From Prorocentrum cordatum (taxonomy: Eukaryota; Sar; Dinophyceae; Prorocentrales; Prorocentraceae), in NCBI GenBank assembly GCA_963575745.1, contig CAUYUJ010007435.1, forward strand, positions 126,639 to 190,638: DNA of 64,000 nt, read 5' to 3'. The position numbers were made by a program, and so were the translations under genes. How positions within the stretch are numbered: the stretch's first letter is position 1; every line of letters starts with the position of its first letter. The notes under the pieces were generated by a model. It saw only the letters and a program-made list of their open reading frames with translations, did not search any database and was not told where the DNA came from. Of the stretch, positions 22,582 to 33,125 are shown piece by piece.

Positions 22582-23126
22582 GAGGAGGAGGAGGAGGAGG
22601 AGGAGGAGGAGGAGGAGGAGGAGGAGGAGGAGGAGGAGGAGGAGGAGGAGGAGGAGGAGGAGGAGGAGGAGGAGGAGGGGGAGGGGGAGGGGGAAAGAAA
22701 GGGAAAGGAGGAGGAGGAGTATGGAGAGGAGGAGGAGGAGGAGAAGGAGGAGGAGGAGGAAAAAGGGGAGGAGGAGGAGGAGGAGCAAGAGGAGGAGGAG
22801 GAGGAGAGGAGGAGGTAAAGGAGGATGGAGGAGGAGGAGGAGGAGGAGGAGGAGGAGGAGGAGGAGGAGGAGGAGGAGGAGGAGGAGGATGACGACGAGG
22901 TAAAGGAGAAGGAGGAGGGACGAGGAGGAGGAGGAGCAGGAGGAGGATAATATGACACGAGGAGAAGAGGAAGGAGAAGGAGGAGGTAAAGGAGAAGGAG
23001 GAAGAGGAGGAGGAACAGGAGATGGATGAGGAAAAGGAGTAGGAGCAGAAGGAGAAACAAGAGGAGAAGGAGGAAGAGGAGGAGGAGGAGGAGGAGGGAG
23101 GAGGAGGAGGAGGAGGAGGAGGGGGT
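22582..23126. repeat. (GGA)n tract
   Basis: About 545 bases of GGA with GAAAGGG, GGTAAAGG and GATGACG interruptions. It forms the 3' (minus-sense CTC) flank of the short retro-end at 23127-23203. Confidence 0.9.
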
Positions 23127-23203
23127 GGAGCTAGGCCTGCAGGCGCAACAAGTTCTCTCCGATGCGTCTCAGAGCTTACTGCTGAGCCCAAGCCCAAAAT
23201 CAC
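23127..23203 (-). mobile_element. 5'-truncated retroelement 3' end, copy A
   Basis: The 64 bases from GGAGCTAGGCCTGCAGGCGC on match 26313-26376 almost perfectly (one difference, TTACTG versus TTGCTG, before GCTGAGCCCAA). Both copies pass into (CTC)n at the same base in minus sense. This copy is cut off by another GGA tract after about 80 bases, as expected for a 5'-truncated target-primed insertion. It is too short to assign to an element class. Confidence 0.7.
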
Positions 23204-23383
23204 ACATGGGAGGAGGAGAAGTAGGAGGAGGAGAAGGAGGAGGAGAAGGAGGAGGAGGACGAGGTAAAGGGGAAGGATGAGGAGGAGGAGGAAAGGACAC
23301 AGGAGGAAGAGGAGGAGGAGGAGGAGGATAGGACAAGAGGAGAAGAGGAAGGAGGAGGAGGAGAAGGTAAAGGAAAAGGAGGA
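23204..23383. repeat. (GGA)n tract, 3' flank of element 3
   Basis: GGA triplets with GTAAAGG and GACACAGG interruptions. In minus sense it follows a run of seven A residues at the end of element 3. Confidence 0.85.
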
Positions 23384-24600
23384 TTTTTTTGAGCACTTTG
23401 GCCCCCGCTGCATGCTTAAAGCACACTGTAAGTGTCAGGGAGTAAGGTGACCCCTTTCGCTTTGGGATGGAGTCCCTTACAAATCTTGTTCCAAGCGTCA
23501 GAGTTGTAAGCCGAAACTTTCTGACCTGGACAAGTCTTGTTGAGAGCTGCTAGGCGGGCTCCACCAGTGTATCTCTGGCACACAGTACAAACGACAACAA
23601 ACGAACCGTTCGAACAATCCAGGAGGATACACTTGTGGCTTAAATCTCTAAGCCGCCGAACATCCACTTCCAACGAATCAGAACAGTGGCCAGGGGCAGG
23701 CTCTTTGTCGGCGGCGTTGCGCGACGTCCTGAGGCACCCTTGACAACTCCAAAAACGTTGGTCCCCTCCAGGAGGCCCCAGCCACTCCCACCGATGAGGC
23801 GAGACTGGAGTGCGAGGGGCCTGGGTGGGGGCAGACCACGAAGCACGGGAGAGGTCCGTGCGCGGCCACAGTGGCAGAAGAGTTGGGCACAGTCTGACCG
23901 CCATAAGAGCCGAAGTCACAAGAGCAGTGCATTCGTTAGCTACCTCCTCCGACGGCGCCTGATGGGAGTCTGCTCCCAACCTGGCGGCCTTGTCGGCGAA
24001 ATCGTTCCCGATCCTTCGAAACCGCTCATGATCGTCGATCTCGGGATCGTCAATGGGAAGATGCGCAGGCACTTTCTCACACCCAAGCGTCCATTTTCCC
24101 CCAAGAGAACGACCCTGAGTCACAAACCCAGAATATGGACGCTTGGGTGAGATCTGCTGATGTCGGGCCATGCCGTGCATGGAGACTACATTTTGGCAAT
24201 CTGAATACAGTATTGCTGGTGCAGACAGGAACGCGCACGCCATGGCATATGCCGAGAATTCTCCTGCCTGAGGAGTCTAGGGGCAGCTGTCCCACACGGG
24301 GCCCCAGCTCCAAGCTAAAAGGTTCGACTGAGGGCCCAACATCGCTAAACCCCAACCAGCACGATTCGAGCGGCGGACCACCCGTCGCGAACACGAGCCA
24401 TCTAAGAAAACGTGGCCCCACATCTGTCGACGGCCGTCGCGGGGCATCTCCATGCCTTCCGCAGCAAAACCTTCAGGACAAAACTGAAACTGGATACCGT
24501 CATCCTCCTCGGTTCTACTGTCGGACTTAGGGGGCGGGAACACACTCTGGGGGTGGCCAAACAAACCAGAGGTAAGGTGGAACCGTTCTCTCTCCGAAAC
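23384..24600 (-). mobile_element. 5'-truncated LINE, RNase H and zinc-finger 3' end (element 3)
   Basis: Only the 3' portion of an RNase H-bearing LINE is present. In minus sense: a short lead-in, RNase H, a C-terminal zinc finger, a TAA stop at 23416-23418, about 25 bases of 3' UTR, A7 (23390-23384), then CTC tract. The 5' side ends in another GGA tract at about 24628. The zinc-finger pattern matches elements 2 and 6, so these form a clade distinct from elements 1 and 4. Confidence 0.8.
23416..24564 (-). pseudogene. LINE RNase H domain plus CxxC zinc finger, one in-frame stop
   Basis: RNase H active-site blocks in order: WGHVFLDGSC (first Asp) and RAGWGLAML; after an in-frame TAG at 24277-24279, TPQAGEFSAYAMACAF (Glu); ILYSDCQNVV (second Asp); and RIGNDFADKAARLGA (third Asp). 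Then come CQGC, HKCILLDC, and VVVCTVCQRYTGGARL before ALNKTCPGQ, a zinc-finger pattern shared with elements 2 and 6. RNase H removes the RNA strand after first-strand synthesis. Apart from the single stop the frame is intact, so decay is recent. Confidence 0.85.
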
Positions 24601-24627
24601 CGCGTAGGAACAGAAGGAGAAGGTAAG

Positions 24628-24810
24628 GATGATGAGGAGGAGGAGGAGGAGGAGGAGGAGGAGGAGGAGGAGGAGGAGGAGGAGGAGGAAAAGGAGGGGA
24701 AGGAGGAGGAGGAGGATGATGAGGAGGAGAAGGAGGAGGAGGGGGAGGGGGGGAGGAGGAGGAGGAGGAGGAGGCGGAGGTGGAGGTAGAGGAAGAGGGG
24801 GACGAGGACC
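24628..24810. repeat. (GGA)n tract, 5' flank of element 3
   Basis: GGA triplets with GATGATGAGG and GGGGAAGG interruptions. With 23204-23383 it brackets element 3. Confidence 0.9.
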
Positions 24811-24929
24811 AGTGTAAACCCAAATGTCATCACCGATGTTGGAATTTTGAATTCACCCTCCCTCCAAGATCCCTCTTCACAGGCCCCTACAACGGTTCAT
24901 TTCCATTGAGAGAACTGCTTCGTTGGAAG

Positions 24930-25085
24930 ACAACCGTTTGAAGATCCCGAAGCATACCAAAACATTGTTCTCGGGATTTCAACGCCACATATCAACACGA
25001 CTGCTGCGTCTTGAAGATCCCGAATCGTACCAGAGCGCCATGTTTGGGACTTCAACACCACGAATCAACCTAACTGTTGCGCCCG
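24930..25085. repeat. 75-bp imperfect tandem pair
   Basis: TTTGAAGATCCCGAAGCATA and CTTGAAGATCCCGAATCGTA are about 75 bases apart, each followed by an ACTTCAAC/ATTTCAAC and CACATATCAAC/CACGAATCAAC tail. Confidence 0.6.
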
Positions 25086-25149
25086 CGAAATCCTTAACAC
25101 CATTTCTGGTTCGTTGACCATGGGAATCCGTGAACCTCCTGCAACATTT

Positions 25150-25735
25150 GAAAAGGAATGCGCGCGGCGCTAAAGCGAAAACCACATGTTGAAAAGGAGC
25201 CGCCTCAATCCGTGAAGCTCTTGCAAATTATTAAAACGAACGTGCGCGGAGCTAAAGCGAAAACCACATGTTGAAAACGACCCGCCCTCAATCCGTGAAA
25301 CTCTTGCAAATGTTTAAAACGAATGTGCGCGGCGCTGAGGCGAGAGCCACATGTTGAAAAGGAACCGCCCTCAATCCGTGAAGCCCTTGCAAATGTTTAA
25401 AACGAAGGTGCGCGGCGCTAAGGCGAGAGCCACATGTTAAAAACGATCAGCCCTCAATCCGTGGAGCTCTTGCTTATTCATAAAACAATTGTGCACGGCG
25501 CTAAGGCGAGAGCCACATTTTGAAAAGGAATCGCCCTCAATCAGTGAAACCCTTGCAACTGTTTTAAAGCGAATGTGCGCGGCGCTAAGGCGAGAGCCAT
25601 ATTTTGGGAACGACCCGCCCTCAATCCTTGAAACTCTTGCAAATCTCTAAAAAAAAAGTGCGCGCGGCGCTAAGGCGAGAGCCACACTTTGAAAACGACC
25701 CGCCCTCCGTCTGTGAAGCTGTTGTCATTTGTAAG
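25150..25735 (-). repeat. 83-bp satellite, about seven copies (family S1)
   Basis: Units of 82-86 bases carry GTGCGCGGCGCTAAGGCGAG, AGCCACATTTTGAAAA, CGACCCGCCCTCAATCCGTG and AAGCTCTTGCAAATGTTTAA. The reverse complement (GGCTCTCGCCTTAGCGCCGC, GGATTGAGGGCGGTTCC) is the unit found on the plus strand at 41290-41870, with looser relatives near 43.9 and 45.7-46.3 kb. Confidence 0.85.
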
Positions 25736-25840
25736 CTTCGGAGCCATGAAGGGTGTGGAAGTCTCAGGCGAAACATCCAGCCCGGCCTAAAAACTGGCCT
25801 CGGTATGCGACAGGGGGGGATTATCTACAAGGAGAAGGAA

Positions 25841-26071
25841 TGGAGAAGGAGGAGGAGGAGAAGGAGGAGGAGGAGGTAAAGGAGGAAAAGGAAAGGGAGG
25901 AGGGGGAGGAGGAGGAGGAGGAGGAGGAGGAGGAGGAGGAGGAGGAGGGAGGAGGATGAGGAGGAGGAGGAGGAGGAGGAGGAGGAGGAGGGGGGGAGGA
26001 GGAGGAGGAGGGGGAGACAGGAGGAGGAGGAGGAGGAGAAGAGGAGAAGGGGGGGGGAGGAGGAGAGGGGA

Positions 26072-26102
<31 letters not shown>

Positions 26103-26310
26103 GAGGGAGGAGGAGGAGGAGGAGGAGGAGGAGGAGGAGGAGGAGGAGGAGGAGGAGGAGGAGGAGGAGGAGGAGGAGGAGGGAGGAGGAGGAGGAGGAG
26201 GAGGGAAGAGGCGGAGGAGGAGAGGAGGGGGGGAAGAGGAGGAGGAAGAGGAGGAGGAGGGTGAGAAGGAGGGAGCAGGAGGCAGGAGGAGGAGGAGGAG
26301 GAGGAGGAGG
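25841..26310. repeat. (GGA)n tract
   Basis: About 470 bases of GGA triplets with G-run interruptions. In minus sense it is the CTC tail of retro-end copy B. Confidence 0.9.
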
Positions 26311-26490
26311 AGGTGGAGCTAGGCCTGCAGGCGCAACAAGTTCTCTCCGATGCGTCTCAGAGCTTGCTGCTGAGCCCAAAAGCGCACATGGGGCCGCAAC
26401 AGCGGAAAGCGAATGGCGACCTTGCCAGCACGTCTTGAACAACCAGCTCGGGGCGACCACGGGAGCCGAAAGGCGTAACAGTAACGTGCG
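26311..26490 (-). mobile_element. Retroelement 3' end, copy B
   Basis: Shares the same 64-base 3' end and the same junction to (CTC)n as 23127-23203, but continues further upstream in minus sense. Minus frames here (for example around RPHVRFWAQQQALRRIGE) are not recognised. Length beyond the shared part is uncertain. Confidence 0.6.
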
Positions 26491-26724
26491 ATGAATGTAA
26501 CATGGAAATCCGCCGACCCTGTCGGCTTGTGTGAGGGGCTTCTCCGTTCGACTCGTCGTCTCCGTCGTCTCCGTTCTCCCCCTCCCAGGGCTCTCCTCCT
26601 CAAGCGTGCTATCCAAACCGAAATTAAACGACGTCGTAGTGGAGTCGAAGGGAAGCCCCTTCCCTTTGATCCCTTCCCCGCAGGGGGGGGGGAGGGGGGG
26701 GGGGCGGGGCAGATACGACGCCCG

Positions 26725-27220
26725 CCGGGGCGCACTTTCCTCGAGCGGGCACGCACGGGATGCACTTCCTCCTCCTCCTGGTCCTCCTCCTCCTCCTTTT
26801 CCTCCTCCTCCTCCTCCTCCTCCTGCTCCTCTCCTCCTTCTCCTCCTCCTCCTCCTCCTCCTCCTCCTCCTCCTCCTCCTCCTCCTCCTCCTCCCGCAGA
26901 GGCGTCCCGGGAGCGGGCCCCGAGTCAAAATACCACCCCCCTAGGGCGCATTTTCCTCGAGCGGGCACGCCCGAGATGCACTTCTTCCTCTTCCGGGAGC
27001 ACGTCCCAAGTCAGAATATCACACTCCCGGGGCGCACTTTCTTCGAGCGGGCACACAAAGGATGCACTTCCTCCTCCTCCTCCTCCTCCTCCTCCTCCTC
27101 CTCCTCCTCCTCCTCCTCCTCCTCCTCCTCCTCCTCCTCCTCCTCCTCCTCCCCCTCCTCCTCCTCCTCCTCCTCCTCCTCCTCCTCCTCCTCCTCCTCC
27201 TCCTCCTCCTCCGCTTCCTC
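26725..27220 (+). repeat. Three copies of a [50-bp module + (CTC)n] unit
   Basis: GGGGCGCACTTTCCTCGAGC, then GGGCACGCACGGGATGCACT and TCCTCCTCC, occurs at about 26725, 26942 and 27030. Each copy changes to CTC triplets at the same base (GATGCACTTCCTC). The CTC tails are 26765-26895, a few triplets, and 27067-27215. Part of the 5' side is also shared (AGTCAAAATACCAC and AGTCAGAATATCAC). The structure fits short retroposed units with (CTC)n tails, here on the plus strand. Confidence 0.8.
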
Positions 27221-27239
27221 CCCCCGCTCCTAGCCCTTT

Positions 27240-27490
27240 CGATCAGGGTCGGCGGCACCGGCCGTCAGGCCTCTCCAATCGTCCTGGCCAATATCATGAA
27301 CCAAGCGAAACTTGACCCTGGGATACCGGGAGGACCTCGCGAGAAAGAGCAACCGAGACAATGGTCGAGAGCCTTGGACACTCCAGGACGCAGTGCGAAA
27401 CGGAACCACTTGTCGAACCGCACACGAAGGTGCAGCCAGAGTGGCCCCGCCTCATTCGATGGGAAGCGGTCCAAGCGCCGAGCCAAGATT
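27240..27490 (-). pseudogene. LINE RT C-terminal fragment with zinc knuckle
   Basis: The minus frame has ASHRMRRGHSGCTFVCG then STSGSVSHCVLECPRLSTIV, a CxxxC..SH....C knuckle of the type ending LINE RT proteins such as element 1. A CTC tract (minus sense, 27590-27495) cuts it off upstream, so only the knuckle and tail remain. Confidence 0.65.
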
Positions 27491-27494
27491 TCAA

Positions 27495-27595
27495 GGTGGT
27501 GGAGGAGGAGGAGGAGGGGAGGAGAAGGAGGAGGAGGAGGAGGAGGGGGAGGAAGAGGAGGAGGAAGAGGAGGCGGAGGAGGAGAGCAAGTGCAA
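27495..27595. repeat. (GGA)n tract
   Basis: GGA triplets, with AGGGG and GGCGG interruptions, at the 5' side (minus sense) of the LINE C-terminal fragment. Confidence 0.85.
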
Positions 27596-27599
27596 GCGC

Positions 27600-29380
27600 A
27601 CGACTGCTGAGCCTGCGGTCGCGCTGAAGTGCCGCGCCTGTGCCTGGGCGCAGCGGTTTTCGGGTTGTGCAGGTGGCGCTCGGGTCTCGCCGCACCGTCC
27701 TTTTGATCGTGTCGTGGTCTGCTCCCTTGTGGGACGCACGAGGACCTAAGAGTGCCATGCTCCTCTGCTGGAGGCCCACGTCCGATCCGAACATGTAGAA
27801 CAGACATCTTGCAGTGTATCGCTTCTCGAGCGGTATGGCCAGGCAACGTCCGCCACCAAGCAGATACAATAAGTTTCTCAGCGCGCGCGTCGCCCCTGGG
27901 GTGCGGCCGCACACATAGTACTAGTGTGTTGGGGTGATTCCGATTATCTCTTCCCGGGCCTGCGTCTGAGGAGGCGGGCCAATCCAATCTCCATCATCCC
28001 TCCTCTGAGTGAGATTCAATGGGAACTTCTGTGGACCTCCGCGGCCCCAGCATAAACGTGTTGTCGACCGGATTTCGTTCAGATTTCGACCACCCCTCTT
28101 CACCCTTTCGTCCAGACTTCGTCCAAATCTCGTCCAAATGTCGTCCGTCCAGATGCCGACCATCTCCGACCCAATTCGGACGAATCCCACGAAATCCTGA
28201 CGAACTCCCCCAAACCGCAAGGAAATTTTGGACCCTCTGAGGCTACCATGAAGGACCACGCAACCTCCTCTATTCCCCCCCACACACCTCCTAAAAGACC
28301 CTGGAACCCCTTGGAAACCATGATTCTGCGTTTGGTGATGAGCGTGGGGGGGGGGGGCCCACCCCCGCCGACAGCCCCAATTCGTCCCAGGTCGCGACGT
28401 CGAGCCCAGTCGGCACACACCACCCGCCGTAAAATCAGGCGCCTGGTCCGCGGGCGCGGACAGATTTACGTTGACCCCCGACGGGGGGGGGGGGGCACGG
28501 CACGTTTATTACCAAACGCGGAGTGAGCCCAGATATCCTCCAAATCCTTATCATTTCCCTCCTGATCCTCATGCCCCCGCCCTTCTTCCTCGTCGTCCAC
28601 ATTTAGCTCGATTGCCAAGGGGGAGAAACATGTGGAGCAGTGAGAGGAAGAAGTGGGCAGAGAGGGGAGGAGGAGCTGGGGGGAAGGAGTGAATATAAGA
28701 GGAAGTGCGGAGCAAGAAGGAGAGGCAGAGGATGACGAGAAGGGAACCCGCAGCAGGAGAGGAAGGAGTTGGATGAGGCGGAGGAAACCAACAGCAGGAG
28801 CAAGAGGAGCAACAGGCAGCATGAAGGGAGCGCGGAGGAGGCAGTCGCAACATCCGAAGAGGAGAAGAAAGAGCAGAAGGACAGGAAGCTGGAGGATGAG
28901 GAACAAGAGGGAAGAATAAGAGGCGGCGCGAGAAGCCGTAATTGCCTGCACCGAGGCGCGCCAGTTGGTGCCGCTGTACTTCTTGCCCTCCTGCGCTGGC
29001 AGATCGCGCCGACGCCAACGCCGACGCAGCCGAGGACGCCGACGACGGCGACACTCCCGCCGTCGACGGCGATGACGCCGAAGGCCGTGCGGTAGGAGGG
29101 TGTGGGGGGAGGGGGGGGGGGGGGGCGAAGGGCGACCAGGGGGAAGGAGGAGGGGTGAGGGAGGAGGGAGGAGGCAGAGGGAAAGGGGGATAGGAATGGG
29201 GAATGGGGGGTGGGAGCGGAGGAAGAGGAGGAGGGCGGACAATCCTCCGACGACACCAACCCCCGCACCTCCTTCTCATGTTATGCCTCCTCCTCCTCCT
29301 CACCCTCCCCTCCCCATCCTCCTCGTCCTCCTACTCAACATTATCCTCCTCCTCCGCTTCCTCCTGCTCCTCTGAATCGT
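27600..29380. other. Mixed low-complexity region without a recognised gene
   Basis: 27.6-28.6 kb is GC-rich with long G runs (28346-28357, 28482-28494) and GTCCAGACTTCGTCCAAATC-like short repeats. 28.63-28.93 kb is purine-rich on the plus strand, and 29.09-29.35 kb has G-rich and then TCC-rich stretches. No frame shows a conserved motif. Confidence 0.5.
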
Positions 29381-29389
29381 CCTCACTCA

Positions 29390-29392
29390 CCG

Positions 29393-29474
<82 letters not shown>

Positions 29475-29690
29475 TAATCTCATCATCATCATCATCATCG
29501 TCATCATCATCAGCATCATCGTCATCAGCATCAGCATCAGCATCAGCATCATCGTCATCGTCATCATCAGCATCATCATCGTCGCCACCACCATCATCAT
29601 CATCATCTTCATCATTATCAGCATCATCAGCATCTTCTTCATCATCGTCATCATCATCGTCGCCACCATCATCATCGTACGCTTCACCTA
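29390..29690. repeat. CAT/TCA triplet array
   Basis: Near-pure ATCATC from 29393 to 29475, then mixed with CGT and CAG triplets. Same strand polarity as the arrays at 19.8-21.3 and 52.7-53.9 kb. Confidence 0.92.
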
Positions 29691-29699
29691 TCAGAATGA

Positions 29700-30840
29700 C
29701 TTGCAACGACAGCATTGTCGTCGTCCTCATCCTCGCCATCACCAACAATAACATCATCACGTTCGCCATCGGCATCACAATCGCCCTCGCTATCGTCATG
29801 CCAATATCCGTTGTCGCTGTCTTATGTGGGATCATTATCATTGTCGTCGTCGCTGTCACAATCCGACCCGTCACCACATCACACATCGGCAACCTCATCG
29901 TCATCAGCGTGATGTGCAGCGTCGTTCCCCCGACCACACTATCGTCACCATCATCTGAACACTCACGCTCGTCCGCATCACCGTTCTCGTTCTCCTCCTC
30001 GGCAGAAAGTCTGATGCCACCCTTGCGGGGCCATCGTGCTGCGCATGGTTGCGCGGACCAGGCCTTCTCAGCAAATTAGAAAACGTGAGATCGAATGAAT
30101 CCTGAAGGTTGGTCACAGTTCATGTCTTATACACTCGTACAAGCTGCATGTTGGCCAATGGTGAAGATCTGGATGCATTCTCACGCAGGACGCTGGATTT
30201 TCCTCTTGAAAGGGAATTGGCGATGAGAAGTTCGCGAGATAACATCGGCGCCGCCGAACGGACGGCATCTGGACGAGCTGCGTGCAGCAACCGGGAGGAG
30301 AGAGACGTACCCATATTGGGTGGGACCTGCGCTTGTGGAAAATTGATGGGAAACTGATGACCGAACCCCCTTCCCCCGTAAAATCTCAACTCGGGCGGGT
30401 TCTGGGGTCCGCGGATCTGATTTCTTCCGGTTTCCCGTTTTCTCATTTAATAAGATAAATAAAAACTGGGAATGAGATTGGACGCGGATCCAGAATGTCC
30501 GGAATCGGATCCGCGCGGACGGGAATCGGACCCACCGAAATACAAACCAAAACCAACATTGGATCCGCGCGAACTTCGTTGGATCCCAGGGCGGCTATCT
30601 CATACGCGTCTGCTCAAGACTTCAAACCGTCGTTCCGGGCCGAAGAGGAGAAAGCTTTCGTCCTGGGGATGTATGCGGAAGAAGCGGCATGCCAGCAGGG
30701 CGAAAGGCGGGCACAGCAGAAGCTACAGCGATGCCAAGACCAGACGACTGGCAGAAGGGCAGGACAAGGCGCAAGGGGCCGAAGGCCAGCAATGGCGGCG
30801 ATGACACCGCAAAAGCTGCACCACAGTTGCCGCAGCGCCG
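29700..30840. other. No recognised gene
   Basis: A decaying CAT/CGT-rich stretch grades into unique sequence. At 30.47-30.58 kb a GGATCCGCGCG motif occurs three times (variants with GAACGG). Plus frames at 30.5-30.8 kb have no recognised motif. Confidence 0.4.
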
Positions 30841-30849
30841 GCAGGCCAG

Positions 30850-31130
30850 GCCACACACACGCACACACACACACACTCACTCGCACACACACACACATCC
30901 ACGCGCAAATACACAAACACATACACAAACCACACAACACACAACACACAACACACAGCACAACACAACCCAACACAGCACAAACACAAACACACACGCA
31001 CACAAGCACAAGCACAAACACAATCACGCACACAAACACACACACACAAACGCACACACAAACACAAACACAAACAAAAGCACACAAACACAAACACAAC
31101 CTCACACAAACACAAACACGTGTTTCGCGA
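30850..31130. repeat. (CA)n-rich tract
   Basis: CACACA and ACAAACACA runs on the plus strand over about 280 bases, with GCACAC and CATCCACG interruptions. This is the only sizeable dinucleotide tract of this type in the window. Confidence 0.92.
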
Positions 31131-31244
31131 TGCCCCAAGAGGCCCCAAGATGCCCCTGGAACGGCTCGAGTGAGGCCGCCAGCGGGCGCCAGGAAGCAAC
31201 AACATAGCAAACCCATGTGAAGAGCCCGTCAGACTGCGGTCCGA

Positions 31245-31400
31245 ATAAACGAGGTCGCAGGATGGTGCCGCATCGCCGATGCCTTGGCGTTGCATCGGTG
31301 ACATCGGGACGGGGGAGATCGAGCTCAGAGCCGGGCCGCATCGCCGATGCACTGGTGATTGGTGATGCGGCGCGGTCGTCCGACCTCGGGTCCCATTTGG
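31245..31400 (+). repeat. CATCGCCGATGC module, relative of the 50.6-50.9 kb element
   Basis: CCGCATCGCCGATGC occurs twice, with GATGCGGCGCGGTCGTCCGA then CCTCGGGTCCCATTTGGG. These match the right side of the inverted-repeat unit at 50598-50896 (GATGCGGCGCGATCCTCCGA, then CCCCATCTGGGAGG). Confidence 0.6.
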
Positions 31401-31464
31401 GCGGCCTGGTACGCAATCAGCTTCCTGAGAAAGCCGCAAGACGGCCCAATATCCACCGGAAAAC

Positions 31465-31525
31465 ACATATATATACACACAAGACTGCAGTGGCGCTTCG
31501 CGCCATGCGCCTTGGTCCTTGAAGT
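31465..31525 (+). repeat. 60-bp hairpin module, copy 1 of 2
   Basis: ATATATACACACAAGACTGC then AGTGGCGCTTCGCGCCATGC then GCCTTGGTCC. The second copy at 32435-32485 has TATACACAAGAGTGCATTGG then CGCTGCGCGCCATGCACC. The GGCGC..GCGCC core can form a small stem-loop. Both copies sit beside AT-rich stretches. Confidence 0.65.
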
Positions 31526-31639
31526 TTGGTATGCAGGCGGAAATGGCAGGAAGGTCAAGCCGACAATTTAGCGATAACTCCTTGCTGCCTTTTCTGGCAT
31601 CGCCGTTATGATAATGTTGTTCGTTATCATTCCTCCATG

Positions 31640-32370
31640 CTTATTTTTCCTCATTGTCGCCATACCCTGGGCATTCTCCCCATCCTCCTCAGCTCTTTTT
31701 GCGGAGGCTCCTCCTTGGAGAGCCTCTGGGGCATCACCAAAGTTCTCAAGCTTTCTGAAAGCCTTCTGGAGGCCTCCTGGGTGTGTTCTGGGGGCCTCTG
31801 GGGCTTCCTAAGGCCAACCTGCCCCTAACCGCGGTCTCCCTGAACGCCCCGATCACGATTTGGAATGCTTCGGAGGGCGTCTTGGGGCCATTTTGGACCC
31901 CTGTTGTGCCGTTTTGGGGCTCTTTTGGACTGTCTGGAAGCCCTTTCGGATGGTTGTAGGGCGATTTTGGAACCTCCCAGGCGGCTTCGGACGCCTAGGA
32001 GACCGCCGTCTTGGAACGTCGGGAAGCCGAAAAGAGGAGAACCCCAAATGCACCAAAAACCTACATAGAATCACTGTGTTTTCCCTCTTGGGGCCTTCTT
32101 CGGAGTGCTCTTGGAGGCCTCTTGCTACGTTTTGGAGCGATCTTTCGGGGTACGAACGCTTCTTGGAGCGCTCTTGCGCTGTCTTGGGGGTCTCTGGGAC
32201 GTTTCCGGCGACCCCCCTGATCGCCCTGGGTGTGCTGCGAAGGCTCGGCAAAACGCCCTGCGAGGCCCAGGGGGCCGCTTCGAGGCCCGCCTGGAGGGTC
32301 CCAAAGCCGGTTTTAGGGGGGGGGGGGGGGGGGCGGGTTTTCCCCCCCCGGGGCTTATAAAAGTATAAAA
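31640..32370 (+). repeat. Composite minisatellite (family M1), plus-strand copy 1
   Basis: Degenerate 9-12 base units based on CTTGGGGCC and TCTTGGGGC on the plus strand, with an internal unique spacer at 32017-32085 (CGTCGGGAAGCCGAAAAGAG, then CCAAATGCACCAAAAACC). It ends in a G run (about 32316-32333), TTTTCCCCCCCCGGGG and TTATAAAAGTATAAAAAG. Frames give Leu/Gly/Trp/Ser-rich pseudo-proteins. Confidence 0.8.
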
Positions 32371-32384
32371 AGAGGAAATATATA

Positions 32385-32387
<3 letters not shown>

Positions 32388-32427
<40 letters not shown>

Positions 32428-32435
32428 GCATATAT
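32388..32435. repeat. (TA)n tract
   Basis: About 45 bases of alternating TA just after the M1 unit end, followed by the second copy of the hairpin module. Confidence 0.9.
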
Positions 32436-32699
32436 ATATATACACAAGAGTGCATTGGCGCTGCGCGCCATGCACCTTGGTCCATTGGATTTCGCACGCT
32501 AGCGGAGTGCGAGCGTGCGTACATGCGCACGCGCACACACACACATGCGTCTACGAATGCATAGTACATATGTACATATATATGTACGTTTGTATGGATA
32601 TGTACATGTATATGCATATGGTCAGTGTAACTATGTGTGCGCATACACATGCGTATATCAGGCGGTAGTGGCCTGACCAGTTGCTCGTATCATCGCGCC

Positions 32700-33125
32700 A
32701 CTAAAAGGCGCGAGGGTCTCAGGCAAACGCGGTCAGACTACCGTGGGACAGTGCGTCGCCGAGGTCAGTGTGGCGAGGACGTCCTGGGTGAAAATGGCCT
32801 GAACACCTCCGCTCAGGGGAGGGCATGTCCGAAGTCCGCCGCGCGAGGAAGTTTCAACCGAGGAGTGGTCTGGACACCTCTGCTCAGGGCATCCTTGAAC
32901 TTCGAGTTGCAAGAAGTCGCGCGCGAAAGTGGCCGAACCACCATGGTGCAAGGCCCCATCCGAAGTGAGACTGGCGAAAGTGTTTCAGGCGACAGTGGCT
33001 GGATCACCTCAACTGAGAGCGTCTCGGGCCCCAGAGCTGCGATGATGTCTCATGCGAAAACGGCGGGACCGATGCGAAGCAAGGCGCTTCTGAGGTCTGA
33101 ATTGCGAGCGTATCTCTGGCGAAGT
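32700..33125 (+). repeat. 70-bp degenerate tandem array
   Basis: About six units. Each has a GCGAAAATGGCCTGAACACC-like core (AGTGGCCGAACCACC, AGTGGCTGGATCACC, AACGGCGGGACCGATG) and a CGCTCAGGG-like end. Spacing is about 70 bases and identity between units is low. Confidence 0.65.

Noticed and set aside
22582-23383. Purine-only tract considered as a coding acidic-repeat protein
   Set aside because: No start-to-stop frame with non-repeat sequence; it flanks retroelement ends like the other tracts.
30850-31130. (CA)n tract considered as a telomeric or CRISPR-like repeat
   Set aside because: Dinucleotide microsatellite without unique spacers or a telomere motif.
31875-31900. GGCCATTTTGGACC resembling the spliced-leader core
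   Set aside because: Part of the CTTGGGGCC minisatellite; flanking bases do not match the leader.
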